A DNA stretch of 64,000 bases, from positions 124,001 through 188,000 of the forward strand of contig JADLCY010000013.1 in NCBI GenBank assembly GCA_020846935.1. Reading direction: 5' to 3'. The DNA comes from Gemmatimonadaceae bacterium. GTDB lineage: Bacteria; Gemmatimonadota; Gemmatimonadetes; Gemmatimonadales; Gemmatimonadaceae. This document shows, in pieces, positions 18,542-27,403 of the stretch (its first letter is position 1; each line of letters starts with the position of its first letter). Made by a program: the position numbers and the translations under genes. Below the pieces are notes generated by a model that saw nothing but the letters and a program-made list of their open reading frames with translations, had not been told where the DNA came from and ran no database searches.

Positions 18542-20013
18542 GCGCGCCTCTCACTGACGAGTTCCTGCACGATCGCCTTCTCGTCGAAGGCGTGCGACGT
18601 TGTACCGCGAATCTGATACGTCTCGTGTCCCTTGCCCGCGAGTACCACCAGGTCGTCCGGCCCGGCCTCTTCCAGCGCTCGCGCGATCGCCGCGCGGCGA
18701 TCCTCGATACGCAGGTGATCTCGCCGCGTCATGCCCGCCTCGATCTCGTCGAGAATGCGCTCGGGGTCTTCGGTCCGGGGATTGTCGCTGGTGAGGATCA
18801 CGAGATCGGCCTTGCGCTCGGCGATACCGCCCATGATCGGGCGCTTGCCGCGATCGCGATCCCCGCCGCACCCGAAGACCACGATGAGCCGCTGCGGGGC
18901 AAACGGGCGGACGGCATCGAGCGCACGCTCCATGGCATCGGGCTTGTGGGCGTAGTCACGCAGCACCGCGGGGCGTTCGAGCACGCGTTCGAGACGCCCG
19001 GGTACCTGCGGCAGGGTGCTCAGGCGTTCGGCAATGCAGGCCAGCGGAATACCGATCGCCCACGCAGCGGCCGCGGCGCCGAGCGCATTGGCCACGTTGA
19101 AGTCACCAATCAGCGGGAGCTGTACGGGACGTGTTTCGCCGCCGGCGGTGAGCATCCACGACGATCCGCCCGGCCCGAAGCGCATCTCGCGCGCCGAGAC
19201 CTCCGGCGCGCCGGCACCGAATCCATAGCGCACCACACGCGGCGCCGCAGGGAGTGCCGACCACGCGTCATCATCCGCGTTCACCACCACGGCCCCACCC
19301 GGCGCGACGAGCGAGACCAGGCGCGCCTTCGCGGCGAGGTACGCCTCCATGGTCGCGTGGTAGTCGAGGTGATCGCGCGAAAGGTTGGTGAAGACGGCGG
19401 CGGTGAACGCTACCCCGTCAACGCGTCGCTGGTCGAGCGCGTGTGACGAGGCCTCCATCGCCACATCCCGCACGCCGGCGTCGACGAGCGCGCGGAGTAC
19501 GCGCTGCAGCTCAATGGGGCCCGGCGTTGTGAGTCCCTGCCCACCAGGCCACGGAGTGCCCTCACCGCCGATAAGCACGCCCAGCGTCCCGATCGACGCC
19601 GCGCGACCGATCACCCCGTCCAGCAGGTGGCGTAGCATGGACACGGTGGTCGTCTTGCCGCTGGTGCCCGTCACCCCAACGACGCGCAGCCAGCGCGCGG
19701 GGAAGCCGTACGCCGCGGCTCCCACCACGGCCGCCGCCTGGCGCGAATCGCGCACGAGCAGCGCGGGCCCGGAGACCCCCGTCGCATCCTCGACGATCGC
19801 CAGCCCCATCCCACGCTCGGAGGCATCGCGCAACCAGTGGTGCCCGTCGGCGACGCTGCCACGCACGGCGACAAAGGCCCAGCCGGGGCGGACGGCGCGG
19901 CTGTCATCGCTTACGCCAGCGATCTCCACCGGCAGCGTCCCCTGCACACCTACGAGCAGTCCGGCCTCGTGCAGCGCCAGTCGCAGCCCCTCACCGCTGC
20001 ACAGCGCGCTCAT
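18538..20013 (-). CDS. murE: UDP-MurNAc-L-Ala-D-Glu--2,6-diaminopimelate ligase MurE
   Basis: MurE adds the third stem residue. The 491-residue protein has the ATP loop GTSGKTTT at 116-123, the carbamylated-lysine region around Lys229, and the motif DNPR at 410-413. DNPR is the known signature of enzymes that add meso-diaminopimelate rather than lysine, so the wall is predicted to be of meso-DAP type. The start overlaps the ftsI stop by four bases and the stop overlaps murF. Confidence 0.97.
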   Translation of the reverse strand: MSALCSGEGLRLALHEAGLLVGVQGTLPVEIAGVSDDSRAVRPGWAFVAVRGSVADGHHWLRDASERGMGLAIVEDATGVSGPALLVRDSRQAAAVVGAAAYGFPARWLRVVGVTGTSGKTTTVSMLRHLLDGVIGRAASIGTLGVLIGGEGTPWPGGQGLTTPGPIELQRVLRALVDAGVRDVAMEASSHALDQRRVDGVAFTAAVFTNLSRDHLDYHATMEAYLAAKARLVSLVAPGGAVVVNADDDAWSALPAAPRVVRYGFGAGAPEVSAREMRFGPGGSSWMLTAGGETRPVQLPLIGDFNVANALGAAAAAWAIGIPLACIAERLSTLPQVPGRLERVLERPAVLRDYAHKPDAMERALDAVRPFAPQRLIVVFGCGGDRDRGKRPIMGGIAERKADLVILTSDNPRTEDPERILDEIEAGMTRRDHLRIEDRRAAIARALEEAGPDDLVVLAGKGHETYQIRGTTSHAFDEKAIVQELVSERRA

Positions 20014-22040
20014 GGCCGGGTGAGCCTGACGAGTGATCCGGCCTTCACCTCCCGTCCTGCCGGCGGCTGGGTCAGACTGCCGCTCCCGGGGACGAGCACG
20101 ACGGCGAGCCCGGCGCGGTGCAGCACGCGCACGGCCACGCGCGTGGGCAGCCCGTGGACATCGGGCACCTGTACCGGTCGCGACGGTTGGGTGCCGCGCG
20201 TGGGCGGTTTTCGCAGGTCGATGGACACCGACGGCACGAGATCGGGCGTCGGAGTCGAGTCGACCAGCGGCACTGCGGGGAGCGCGTCGACCGTGTCCGG
20301 CTGCACCGTGTCCCGCGGCACGGAGCCTGATGACTCCACCTCGCCAGGAATCGGGTCGACCTCGCGGCGCTGTGCGGCGAGCTGCGTCCAGTCGAGTGAG
20401 GCATCCTGCGCCGCGAGCGCGCCCTCGATCACCGCGCGCGTCAGCGGCGCGGCCACCTTGCCACCGTAGATCGACTCCTCACGTGGATTGTCGATCTTGG
20501 CCAGCACCACGTACTGAGGATTCCTCGCCGGGAAGATGCCAACGAACGTGGAGGTGTACATCGCCGCGCCATAGCGTCCGTTGACCGTGCGACGCGCGGT
20601 GCCCGACTTGCCGGCCAGGGAGAATGTGGTCACGCTGGCGTCCACCGCCGTGCCGCTGTCCACCACGCTCTCCAGCATCGGCACCACCGACTGCGCCGCC
20701 GACGCGGCAAACACGCGGCGCAGCATGCGCGGCTGGTGTTCGTAGACCACACGATCGTCGGCGTCCCGGATCTCCTTCACGAGCGCCGGCTCGACGAGCA
20801 TGCCGTTGGTCGCCAGAGCGCTGTACGCTGCGGCGAGTTGGAGCGGCGTCACGGACAGTTCGTATCCGATGGCGTGCGAGGCGTGCGACTGCGCCGACCA
20901 GAACCGTGGTTCACGCAGTCGACCACCCGATTCCGAGGGATACGGGATGCCGGTCGGCGTGCCGAATCCGAGGTCACGCAGCAGTTCGAAGACCTCGTCA
21001 TCGGACAAACGCTCCGCAAACCGTGCGATGCCGACGTTCGAAGAAAAACGAATCACGTCGCGCAACGACATCGACCTGGCCTTGTGCACGTCGGTGATCA
21101 CGCGGCCGTGCACCTCGTATCGGCCGTTGTAGGTGTCGATCACCTCGTCGGCGCCGGCACGTCCGAGTTCGAGGAGTCGTGCTGCAAAGAACGGCTTGAG
21201 CGTGGATCCCGGCTCGTACGCCTCGATAAACGCGGTCACGCCGCCGGTCCGACCCCCAGGCCGCTGGCCGGAGAGGCAGCGGATCTCGCCGGTGCGCGGA
21301 TCGAGGACCACGACGTCTCCGCCATCGGCTCGCAATCGCGCGACGGCATCCTGCAGCGCCTTGTCGCAGATGTTCTGCAGCGTCTGGTTGATCGTGAGTC
21401 GGACCGTGTGCCCGCGCGCCGGCGGCTCGTCGAGCATGTCCGGCGACTCGTACCGCGCGCCCCGCAGGCCCTTCACGGCGCGCGTCCGACCCTCCGCGCC
21501 CAGCAGCAGGGAGTCGAGGTGCAGTTCGAGCCCCGCCGCTCCGCGTCCGTTGGCACCCACGGCGCCAAGCAGCTGTCGCGTACCCGGCGAGCGCACGTAG
21601 ACCCGATCCCCGACCGACGTGACATGCACGCCGTTCATTCGGACGAGCGACGCCACGCGCGACGGCAGGAAGCGATCGCGCAGTTCAACCCACTTGCGCG
21701 TGCGATCCGTGGCGCGCCGGACTTCGGCCGGCGCGATCCCGGCGGCCGCCATCGCCTTCTTCAGCGCGGGCACGTTCCTGACCTCGCCAATCGCCACCGA
21801 GAGGCGTACCAGCTCGCGGCTGTAGGCGATCGGGACGCCGTTCGCATCTTCGATGTCGCCGCGCGGCGCCGGGATGGACGCGACGGCGAACTGCTGGCGC
21901 ACCGCGGCCTGCGCCCACTTCTCATGCTGCCACAGCTGCACGTAGCCGGCGCGCGCAACCAGCGCGATCGCGAACGCGACGAGCACGGCATGCACCACCT
22001 GGGAACGCCGCAGCGGGCGCGGCGCTTCAGGATTGTCCAC
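20010..22040 (-). CDS. ftsI: Septal transpeptidase FtsI (class B PBP) with C-terminal PASTA domain
   Basis: This is the class B penicillin-binding protein that cross-links septal peptidoglycan. It has a membrane helix at about 14-33 and a dimerisation/pedestal domain. The transpeptidase motifs are STLK with catalytic Ser279, SSN at 333-335 and KSGT at 478-481. After a linker of about 80 residues rich in Pro, Asp and Thr, a single PASTA domain covers about 615-676. PASTA-bearing division PBPs are usual in Gram-positive SpoVD/PBP2x-type proteins and less so in diderms. The gene lies between ftsL and murE, as expected. Confidence 0.95.
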   Translation of the reverse strand: MDNPEAPRPLRRSQVVHAVLVAFAIALVARAGYVQLWQHEKWAQAAVRQQFAVASIPAPRGDIEDANGVPIAYSRELVRLSVAIGEVRNVPALKKAMAAAGIAPAEVRRATDRTRKWVELRDRFLPSRVASLVRMNGVHVTSVGDRVYVRSPGTRQLLGAVGANGRGAAGLELHLDSLLLGAEGRTRAVKGLRGARYESPDMLDEPPARGHTVRLTINQTLQNICDKALQDAVARLRADGGDVVVLDPRTGEIRCLSGQRPGGRTGGVTAFIEAYEPGSTLKPFFAARLLELGRAGADEVIDTYNGRYEVHGRVITDVHKARSMSLRDVIRFSSNVGIARFAERLSDDEVFELLRDLGFGTPTGIPYPSESGGRLREPRFWSAQSHASHAIGYELSVTPLQLAAAYSALATNGMLVEPALVKEIRDADDRVVYEHQPRMLRRVFAASAAQSVVPMLESVVDSGTAVDASVTTFSLAGKSGTARRTVNGRYGAAMYTSTFVGIFPARNPQYVVLAKIDNPREESIYGGKVAAPLTRAVIEGALAAQDASLDWTQLAAQRREVDPIPGEVESSGSVPRDTVQPDTVDALPAVPLVDSTPTPDLVPSVSIDLRKPPTRGTQPSRPVQVPDVHGLPTRVAVRVLHRAGLAVVLVPGSGSLTQPPAGREVKAGSLVRLTRP

Positions 22041-22338
22041 GACGCGTCACCGGCTTGGGCAGTTGAAAGATCCGGCTCGGATCGGGGCGATGCAGGCCGA
22101 GACGCCGCTCCACCAGCGGCTGCAGGCGCGCGAGGCTCTTGGCACTCCCCACGTCAGCCACGAGCTTCGCGCGCTCCGACACGAGCGTGGCCCGCTGCCG
22201 GTCCAGGCTGTGCAACGCGCGCGCGCGCGTCGCGCCGACCGTGCGGCGAGCCACGACGATGCTCGCCACGACGACGAAGCCGATGAGCACCAGCGCGATG
22301 CGCGCCCGCGCGCGCGGCGCTACGCGGCGCTTCGCCAT
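22027..22338 (-). CDS. ftsL: Cell division protein FtsL-like
   Basis: This 103-residue bitopic protein sits exactly where ftsL normally lies, between rsmH and ftsI. A basic N-terminus is followed by a membrane helix at about 16-33 and a periplasmic helix that could form the coiled coil binding FtsB/DivIC. Sequence identity in this family is very low, so the assignment rests on position and topology. I chose the ATG at 22338, which overlaps rsmH by 19 bases; the longer open frame to 22488 lies entirely within rsmH. Confidence 0.82.
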   Translation of the reverse strand: MAKRRVAPRARARIALVLIGFVVVASIVVARRTVGATRARALHSLDRQRATLVSERAKLVADVGSAKSLARLQPLVERRLGLHRPDPSRIFQLPKPVTRRGQS

Positions 22339-23270
22339 ACGCGGAGATGCGCACTTCGCGCGCGGGGATTGGCGGCCACCTCGTCGTCGCGCGCCACGAT
22401 CGGCTTGCGCTGCACGAGAGCGCCGCGCGCCTGCCCGCCGCACGTGCAAACCGGCTGCCGCGGCGGGCACGTGCAGCGTCGACTCCATGCCTGGAACGCG
22501 TGCTTCACGAGCCGATCCTCGCCCGAGTGATAGGCGATGACGGCAAACCGTCCCTCGGGGAGCAGTCGATCGCGCAGGGCTGGGAGCGCCGCGGCGAGGC
22601 CGGCGAGTTCGTCGTTGACGGCGATGCGCACGCCCTGAAAGAGTCGCGCGAAATCGGCCGGCCCGGCGCTCGGCCCGAGGACGGCGCGAATGGCACCAAC
22701 CAGGTCATCACTGATGGCAAACGGGGTTCGCTCACGTCGGCGCTCGATCTCACCCGCCAGTCGTGACGCCCTCGGCTCGTCGGCGTAATCAGCGAACGCG
22801 CGTTTGAGTTCGGCCCGGGGAGCTGCATTGAGCCATTCCCCTGCCGTGGCGGTCGAGTCGGCGCCCATGCGCATGTCGAGCGGAGCACCGCGCCGAAAGG
22901 TGAAGCCGCGGCCTTCGTCGTCGAGCTGGTGCGACGACACTCCCAGATCGAGCAGGATGCCGTCGAACATCTCGCCGTCCAGGTCGTCCACGAGATCCAG
23001 GTCCGCGTAGTTCCCGAGACGGACGCGGAGCTGTCCGCTCTGGATGTAGGGTGCGAGTCGCGTTGAGGCTTCGGAAACTGCGGCGGGATCCCGGTCGATG
23101 GCGCTGACCCGGACACCGCGTTCGAGGAGGGCAGCGGCGTGCCCCCCTCCCCCGAGCGTACCATCCAGGACGTGCCGTGCGTTGCCAAGCTGGTCAACGA
23201 CCTCGCGCGCGAGTACCGGTGCATGATACGCGCTCTGCCAGTTCATGCTGCCGGTGTCAGGACGGGTCAT
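22320..23270 (-). CDS. rsmH: 16S rRNA (cytosine1402-N4)-methyltransferase RsmH
   Basis: RsmH (MraW) methylates N4 of C1402 in 16S rRNA. The 316-residue protein has the SAM-binding loop DGTLGGGGH at 36-44, the LLDLGVSSHQLDD motif near 105, the helical insertion, and the C-terminal CTCPPRQPVCTCGG cysteine motif of many RsmH proteins. It is the first gene of the dcw cluster; the usual upstream mraZ is missing. The ATG at 23270 is the longest start, but Met9 at 23246 aligns better with other RsmH proteins and would leave room for the promoter described at 23269-23298. Confidence 0.96.
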   Translation of the reverse strand: MTRPDTGSMNWQSAYHAPVLAREVVDQLGNARHVLDGTLGGGGHAAALLERGVRVSAIDRDPAAVSEASTRLAPYIQSGQLRVRLGNYADLDLVDDLDGEMFDGILLDLGVSSHQLDDEGRGFTFRRGAPLDMRMGADSTATAGEWLNAAPRAELKRAFADYADEPRASRLAGEIERRRERTPFAISDDLVGAIRAVLGPSAGPADFARLFQGVRIAVNDELAGLAAALPALRDRLLPEGRFAVIAYHSGEDRLVKHAFQAWSRRCTCPPRQPVCTCGGQARGALVQRKPIVARDDEVAANPRARSAHLRVWRSAA

Positions 23271-23298
23271 ACTAAAGCCGAGGTGTCTGATGCGTCAA
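23269..23298 (-). promoter_or_regulatory. Candidate promoter of the dcw cluster
   Basis: On the minus strand, TTGACG (complement of 23293-23298, five of six matches to the -35 consensus) is separated by 18 bases from TAGTAT (complement of 23269-23274, four of six matches to the -10 consensus). The -10 touches the first possible rsmH ATG, so transcription from it would favour the internal ATG at 23246. This is sequence resemblance only. Confidence 0.4.
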
Positions 23299-23390
23299 GT
23301 AATTGTCACGAATGGAGTTATACACACGCCGTGCATGGTCCGCACACACGTCGGGAGGGGGAGCAAGGGTCACGGAGGGGCGTAGCGAGT

Positions 23391-23437
23391 CGCTGGAAAG
23401 CGACGAGGGCCCGCGGCGCGACGCCGACGGGCCCTCG
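23391..23437 (-). terminator. Two abutting hairpins downstream of the TPR gene
   Basis: A 10-bp perfect stem CGAGGGCCCG/CGGGCCCTCG (23404-23413 with 23428-23437) has a loop that can itself pair CGGC/GCCG. Directly beside it is GTCGCT-GGAA-AGCGAC (23391-23406). They lie 20-70 bases past the TPR stop and before the dcw promoter, which fits a strong terminator insulating the dcw cluster. A U-run is absent. Confidence 0.6.
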
Positions 23438-23458
23438 GAGCACTGCAGCCAGCGGCCC

Positions 23459-25159
23459 TTACTTGCAGTAGGCCTTGATCATCTGGTCCGGGTAGCTGCT
23501 GTATTGCTGGAGCTGCGCCATCACCGGGCCAAGCTGTTGCGCGAACGTCCGGCCGCCCTTGGGCAGGTTGATCTCGGCGTCGGTGAACAGGGTCTTGGCT
23601 TCACGGGACTGATCGCAGCTCTTGGCGGTATTCGCTTCCTGCAGAACGGCCGCGCCCAGCTGGAAGCTGATAACGCCGGTGAGGAAGTACACCGTTTCGG
23701 ACGGCTGCACCGCTTCGGCCAGTTTGAGCACTTCGAGCGCCTTTTGCGCGGTGGGCTTCTGCTTGTCCGTGTCGTACTGCTTGCGCAGCCGATCGGCAAT
23801 CGCCGTGTAGATTCCGGAGACCTGCGCCTTATCGTCGCCGGCCTCCTGCGCCAGCTTCACCGATGCGAGGGCTTCGTCGACCTGGCCCTGGTCCGCCTGA
23901 ATGCGCGCGATCTGCAGGTTGATGGCCGGGGTCTTTGGATTGATGGCGAGGAGCTTCTGGTAGGCGTTGAGCGCGACCGGCATCTGTCCCGTCTGGCGGG
24001 CAAACTGCGCGACGAGGCCCCACAGCCCCTCGTTGGTCGGGAACTTGGCGGTACCACGCGATGCGGCCTCGAGCGCCTTGGCCGTGTCGTTGGCGGCCAG
24101 GTACGCGGCCGCCTGACGGCCGAAGAAGTTGGTGTCGGCCGCGGCGGTATCGGTCTTGATCATGTCCTCGCCAATCGTCGCGGCCGCCGCGTAGTCCTTG
24201 ATCGCCAGGTAGATGCGGTACTGCAGGCGGATCAGGTTCGGATCACCCGGATTCAGCTTGACGGCTTCGTCGATGATCGGCTTGGCCACGGCAAACTGCC
24301 CGGTGCGTGCGATTGCCTCGACGATGGTCTCGGTGAGGCGGATGTTGGTCGGGTCGAGGGCGAGGAGGCGCGTGAGCGTCGAGATGTACTTCTCGTCCAT
24401 CTTCTTCGTCTCGTAGGCCTGCGAGAGGAGGAAGAGCGCTCGACGGTTGTCCGCGTGGAGCTTCGTGATCTCCTCGCCGATCCGGATGATCGAATCGGGC
24501 GGCTGCTTCTGGGACGCGGCGATCTCGAGCTGGCAGACTCGCGACATCACGGAGTTGGGGTACTCGCGGAGGCCCTTGGCGGCGTCACTGCTCGCGCCCG
24601 GGTACTGGTTCTGGCGCCACTTGAGAACGCAGCTCTTGACCTCTTCGATCGGCTTGCGCGCCGCTTCGATGGCGTCGGAGACGCCCTTGGCGAGGTCGCC
24701 CACCTTGGCCCCCGTCACCTTGGGCAACGGCTGCACCATGCCATCGCCACGCACCAGCAGGTGGTAGCCGTCGAATTCGTAGCCGGCATCGGTCTTGTTG
24801 ATCGTGCCTTCGACGTATTCTTCGGCCCGGATCAGGTTGGCCAGCTGCTTGGCATCGTTCTGGTTGAGCGGCTCCGTCTTGGAGTAGCCGGACTGCTCGA
24901 GCGCGTTGTCGATGTCGCTCTTGACGATGATCCACAGGGTGCGGCCCATGAAGTCCTGGCCCATGCGCTGACGAAGCTGGTCGGCGAACTGCCAGCCGAC
25001 GTTGCGTTCGTTGCTGCGGAAGACCGGAACCATGAACCGGGGCCCGGGCGTCTGCCCGCGCTGGAGCTGCTGGTCCTGGGCCGACAGTGCACCCGGTCCG
25101 AGCAGGGAGCCTGCGAGCAAGGTCGCGAGAGCGATCGCCTGATGCTGCCGTGCCTTCAC
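23459..25159 (-). CDS. Secreted tetratricopeptide-repeat protein
   Basis: The 566-residue protein starts with a Sec signal peptide (hydrophobic to about residue 22, cleavage after SAQ). Residues about 40-200 form an unrecognised N-terminal domain with two cysteines further on. From about 200 to 520 there are consecutive TPR-like helical hairpins, for example KLNPGDPNLIRLQYRIYLAI. It is predicted to be a periplasmic scaffold. The start is GTG at 25159, with an excellent GGAGG ribosome-binding site about nine bases upstream. Its neighbours give no functional hint; tRNA-Val lies 68 bases upstream. Confidence 0.88.
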   Translation of the reverse strand: MKARQHQAIALATLLAGSLLGPGALSAQDQQLQRGQTPGPRFMVPVFRSNERNVGWQFADQLRQRMGQDFMGRTLWIIVKSDIDNALEQSGYSKTEPLNQNDAKQLANLIRAEEYVEGTINKTDAGYEFDGYHLLVRGDGMVQPLPKVTGAKVGDLAKGVSDAIEAARKPIEEVKSCVLKWRQNQYPGASSDAAKGLREYPNSVMSRVCQLEIAASQKQPPDSIIRIGEEITKLHADNRRALFLLSQAYETKKMDEKYISTLTRLLALDPTNIRLTETIVEAIARTGQFAVAKPIIDEAVKLNPGDPNLIRLQYRIYLAIKDYAAAATIGEDMIKTDTAAADTNFFGRQAAAYLAANDTAKALEAASRGTAKFPTNEGLWGLVAQFARQTGQMPVALNAYQKLLAINPKTPAINLQIARIQADQGQVDEALASVKLAQEAGDDKAQVSGIYTAIADRLRKQYDTDKQKPTAQKALEVLKLAEAVQPSETVYFLTGVISFQLGAAVLQEANTAKSCDQSREAKTLFTDAEINLPKGGRTFAQQLGPVMAQLQQYSSYPDQMIKAYCK

Positions 25160-25227
25160 GTTCCTGACCTCCAGAGGGTTGTTGAAGCGTACACCGACCC
25201 GACCTGCAGGGTCCGGATGCCACCAGG

Positions 25228-25301
25228 TGGGCGAAGAGGGACTCGAACCCCCGACATCCTGCGTGTAAGGCAGGCGCTCTGACCAACTGAGCTATTCGCC
25301 C
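25228..25301 (-). tRNA. tRNA-Val (anticodon UAC)
   Basis: The minus strand folds into a complete cloverleaf: acceptor arms GGGCGAA/TTCGCCC, D-arm with AGTTGGT, anticodon stem CCTGC/GCAGG with loop CTTACAC carrying anticodon TAC, and T-arm GGGGGTTCGAGTCCC. TAC reads valine GUA and GUG codons. The discriminator base is A (25228). The genomic 3' sequence continues CCTGG, so the terminal CCA is not fully encoded and must be completed by the CCA-adding enzyme. Confidence 0.97.
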
Positions 25302-25367
25302 GGGCGGTACGAGACTCTCGCGTTGCTAAACGTGCCGTGCAGCCATCCCCTCCGCCATCCCAACGGC

Positions 25368-25535
25368 CTACTTGAGAATCGCCACCGGAATCAGGACGCA
25401 ATACCCGATGACGAGCAGAATCGGCGCCAGGGTCTCCCCACCACGCCACAGATCCACGAACCCGGCAAGGATCGTCAGGAGCGCGATCCCCCAAAACAAA
25501 AGCGGCCGCGATTGCGGCGTGTCCGGCGGTGCCAT
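25368..25535 (-). CDS. Small two-helix membrane protein
   Basis: A 55-residue ORF starts at ATG 25535. It is almost entirely two membrane helices (about 12-30 and 36-54) separated by a short WRGGE loop. Third-position G+C is high, as in its neighbours. It lies between the MA-type peptidase gene and tRNA-Val on the same strand. No family is recognised. The longer frame to 25577 adds only basic residues. Confidence 0.65.
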   Translation of the reverse strand: MAPPDTPQSRPLLFWGIALLTILAGFVDLWRGGETLAPILLVIGYCVLIPVAILK

Positions 25536-25592
25536 AGGGCGGAACGATACGGGCCGTCGTCGCCACGTGTCAAGCACAGACCTCCCATTACG

Positions 25593-26606
25593 TTACGATG
25601 AAGAACCGGGCTCCCGCGGCGGAGCCTGTGTCGGGTCGTCGACGCTCCGGAGCAGCGCCTCCAGCGCACTCTCGCGGTCCCGCTGTTCCGTGGCCGCATC
25701 CGACGCGCGCATCTGCGCCAACCGCACGCGATCGCGCCGCCGCCGGATCACATACAGCGGGGCGACGATCACGAGCAACGCGAGCGTGCCCACCGTCACG
25801 TCCGCGAACAACGCCAGCCCGCCGTACCGCCGTCGAGTCTGCTCGATCCAGCGGCGTTCGAAGCCGCCCAGCGTGAGTCCATACCCGCGTCGGAGCGCGC
25901 GATCCAGGCTCCCCTCCTCGCGCCAGTACCGAAAGAGCAGCGTCAGCCCGCGCGCCTCGTCGAGCGCCACCAGCTCCGCGACGGCCCGATACGACAGCGC
26001 GTACGCGGCGTCGGCCTCGCCGCTGCCCGCCGCGAATCCGGAGTCGAGACCGGCAAGGGTTCGATACCGACCGAGCGCCAGGCCAAGGTTGGCGGCGATC
26101 ACCTCCTCGCGGCCCCACTCGCCGGCCGCCCAGGACGCATACCCCTCGTCGAACCAGCGGGGCGGAAGGTCACCCAGCGCCTCATGCAGGGCGAGGTGAG
26201 CGAGCTCGTGCCGGAGAACCTGCCGCGGATCGCCCGCACTCGATGGCGCCGATCGACCCTGCATCACCACGCGCCGTTCGGCCGGGAAGGCAAACGCCGC
26301 CCCCCACTCCGGCGCGTGGTCACCGACCAGAGCGCGAAAACTCCGCTGGTCGGCCGCGATCTGGATGAGCACGGTCGCACTCGGCCGCGGCAATCCCGGA
26401 AACGTGTCCGTCGCCACCGCGCGCGCGGCCAGTGCGCTCGCGAGCAGGCTATCCTCGGGTTCGGCAACGATGGTGAAGCGCCCCCGATCGATGCGGACCC
26501 CCGTCGATTGCGCCCCGCCAACGTCGGCGAGGAGCCCCAGGATCAGCGCACCGGCTCGTGACCAGCGTCGACCTGCCGCAAGAGCTCGGCACAGCGCTCG
26601 GCCCAT
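25593..26606 (-). CDS. Membrane-anchored MA-type zinc metallopeptidase
   Basis: From the ATG at 26606 the product is 337 residues with an N-terminal signal (about 15-33). The gluzincin motif HELAH is at 133-137 and the third-ligand segment WFDEGYASW at 151-159, with Glu154 the likely third zinc ligand. This matches the peptidase MA-like family. A membrane helix at about 268-288 is followed by a basic, charged cytoplasmic tail. The active site should therefore face the periplasm. The start overlaps the end of the upstream TPR gene by 64 bases. The substrate is unknown. Confidence 0.85.
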   Translation of the reverse strand: MGRALCRALAAGRRWSRAGALILGLLADVGGAQSTGVRIDRGRFTIVAEPEDSLLASALAARAVATDTFPGLPRPSATVLIQIAADQRSFRALVGDHAPEWGAAFAFPAERRVVMQGRSAPSSAGDPRQVLRHELAHLALHEALGDLPPRWFDEGYASWAAGEWGREEVIAANLGLALGRYRTLAGLDSGFAAGSGEADAAYALSYRAVAELVALDEARGLTLLFRYWREEGSLDRALRRGYGLTLGGFERRWIEQTRRRYGGLALFADVTVGTLALLVIVAPLYVIRRRRDRVRLAQMRASDAATEQRDRESALEALLRSVDDPTQAPPREPGSSS

Positions 26607-27403
26607 GGATTGAACTTGTTCGTCTGTGCCCCGTCGCGCCACGCGTCCCGGGCGGAGCCGCGGTCACCGGCAAACCAGAGCGCACGACCCAGCTCATACC
26701 AGGCCTCGACCAGATTGGGACCGAGTTTGATGCTCTTGCGGAAGAAGTTCTGGGCGTCGTCGTACATCTCGCGCTCGAGATACAGCAGGCCGAGGTAGTA
26801 GTGCGCGTACAGCGTGGCCTTGCGGTCGTTGTCGAGGCGGATGGCGCGAGACAGGTGCTCGATCGCTTCCCCGAAGATCCGCTTCTTGAGGCAGATGTAG
26901 CCCACGTTGATGCGGGCCAGCGAGTTGAGCGGCTCCTTCATGAGGACGCGCTGGAAGTGCAGCAGCGCGTCATCGTATTTCTCCTGCAGCATGAGCGCCC
27001 AGCCAAGGATCGACATGGCCTGCGGATCGTTAGGCGCGAGGGCGAGCGCCTTGTCGAGCGCGGCGACGGCGCCGGCGTGATCGCCCAGCGACAGGAGGCT
27101 CCAGCCCTTCTCGATGAAGGTCGACGCGTTGAGGTGATCCTCGCGCGACGGCGCAGGCGGCGCGGGCGCGCCCAGCCCTTCATCGCTGGTGCCCGAGGGA
27201 TCGAGCAGCTTCCACTGCTCCACGAGGCTCTTCACCTGCGCCTTGAGCTGCTCCAGCGCCTGCAATTCGCGGTCGATGCCGCGGTAGAGCGTGATGATGC
27301 CGGCCTTGAGCTCATCGCGCCGGCCCGCGGCGCCGGGCGCGGCGATGGCGTCGGCGAGACTCGCGAACTCGCTGGCGAGCGGCGCGTGCAGGACCTCAGG
27401 CAT
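26543..27403 (-). CDS. TPR protein at the end of the chemosensory cluster
   Basis: This 286-residue soluble protein has an N-terminal helical region (about 1-65, coiled-coil-like), a short Pro/Ala linker, and five or so TPR units from about 95 to 275. It overlaps the upstream cheW by eight bases and is probably its operon partner. TPR proteins in chemosensory clusters usually act as scaffolds, but the partner here is unknown. A CCTAACG motif copy at 27028-27034 encodes Pro-Asn-Asp. Confidence 0.85.
   Translation of the reverse strand: MPEVLHAPLASEFASLADAIAAPGAAGRRDELKAGIITLYRGIDRELQALEQLKAQVKSLVEQWKLLDPSGTSDEGLGAPAPPAPSREDHLNASTFIEKGWSLLSLGDHAGAVAALDKALALAPNDPQAMSILGWALMLQEKYDDALLHFQRVLMKEPLNSLARINVGYICLKKRIFGEAIEHLSRAIRLDNDRKATLYAHYYLGLLYLEREMYDDAQNFFRKSIKLGPNLVEAWYELGRALWFAGDRGSARDAWRDGAQTNKFNPWAERCAELLRQVDAGHEPVR

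Noticed and set aside
23303-25282. 659-codon open frame on the + strand
   Set aside because: It runs through the TPR gene and into tRNA-Val in antisense. Not coding.
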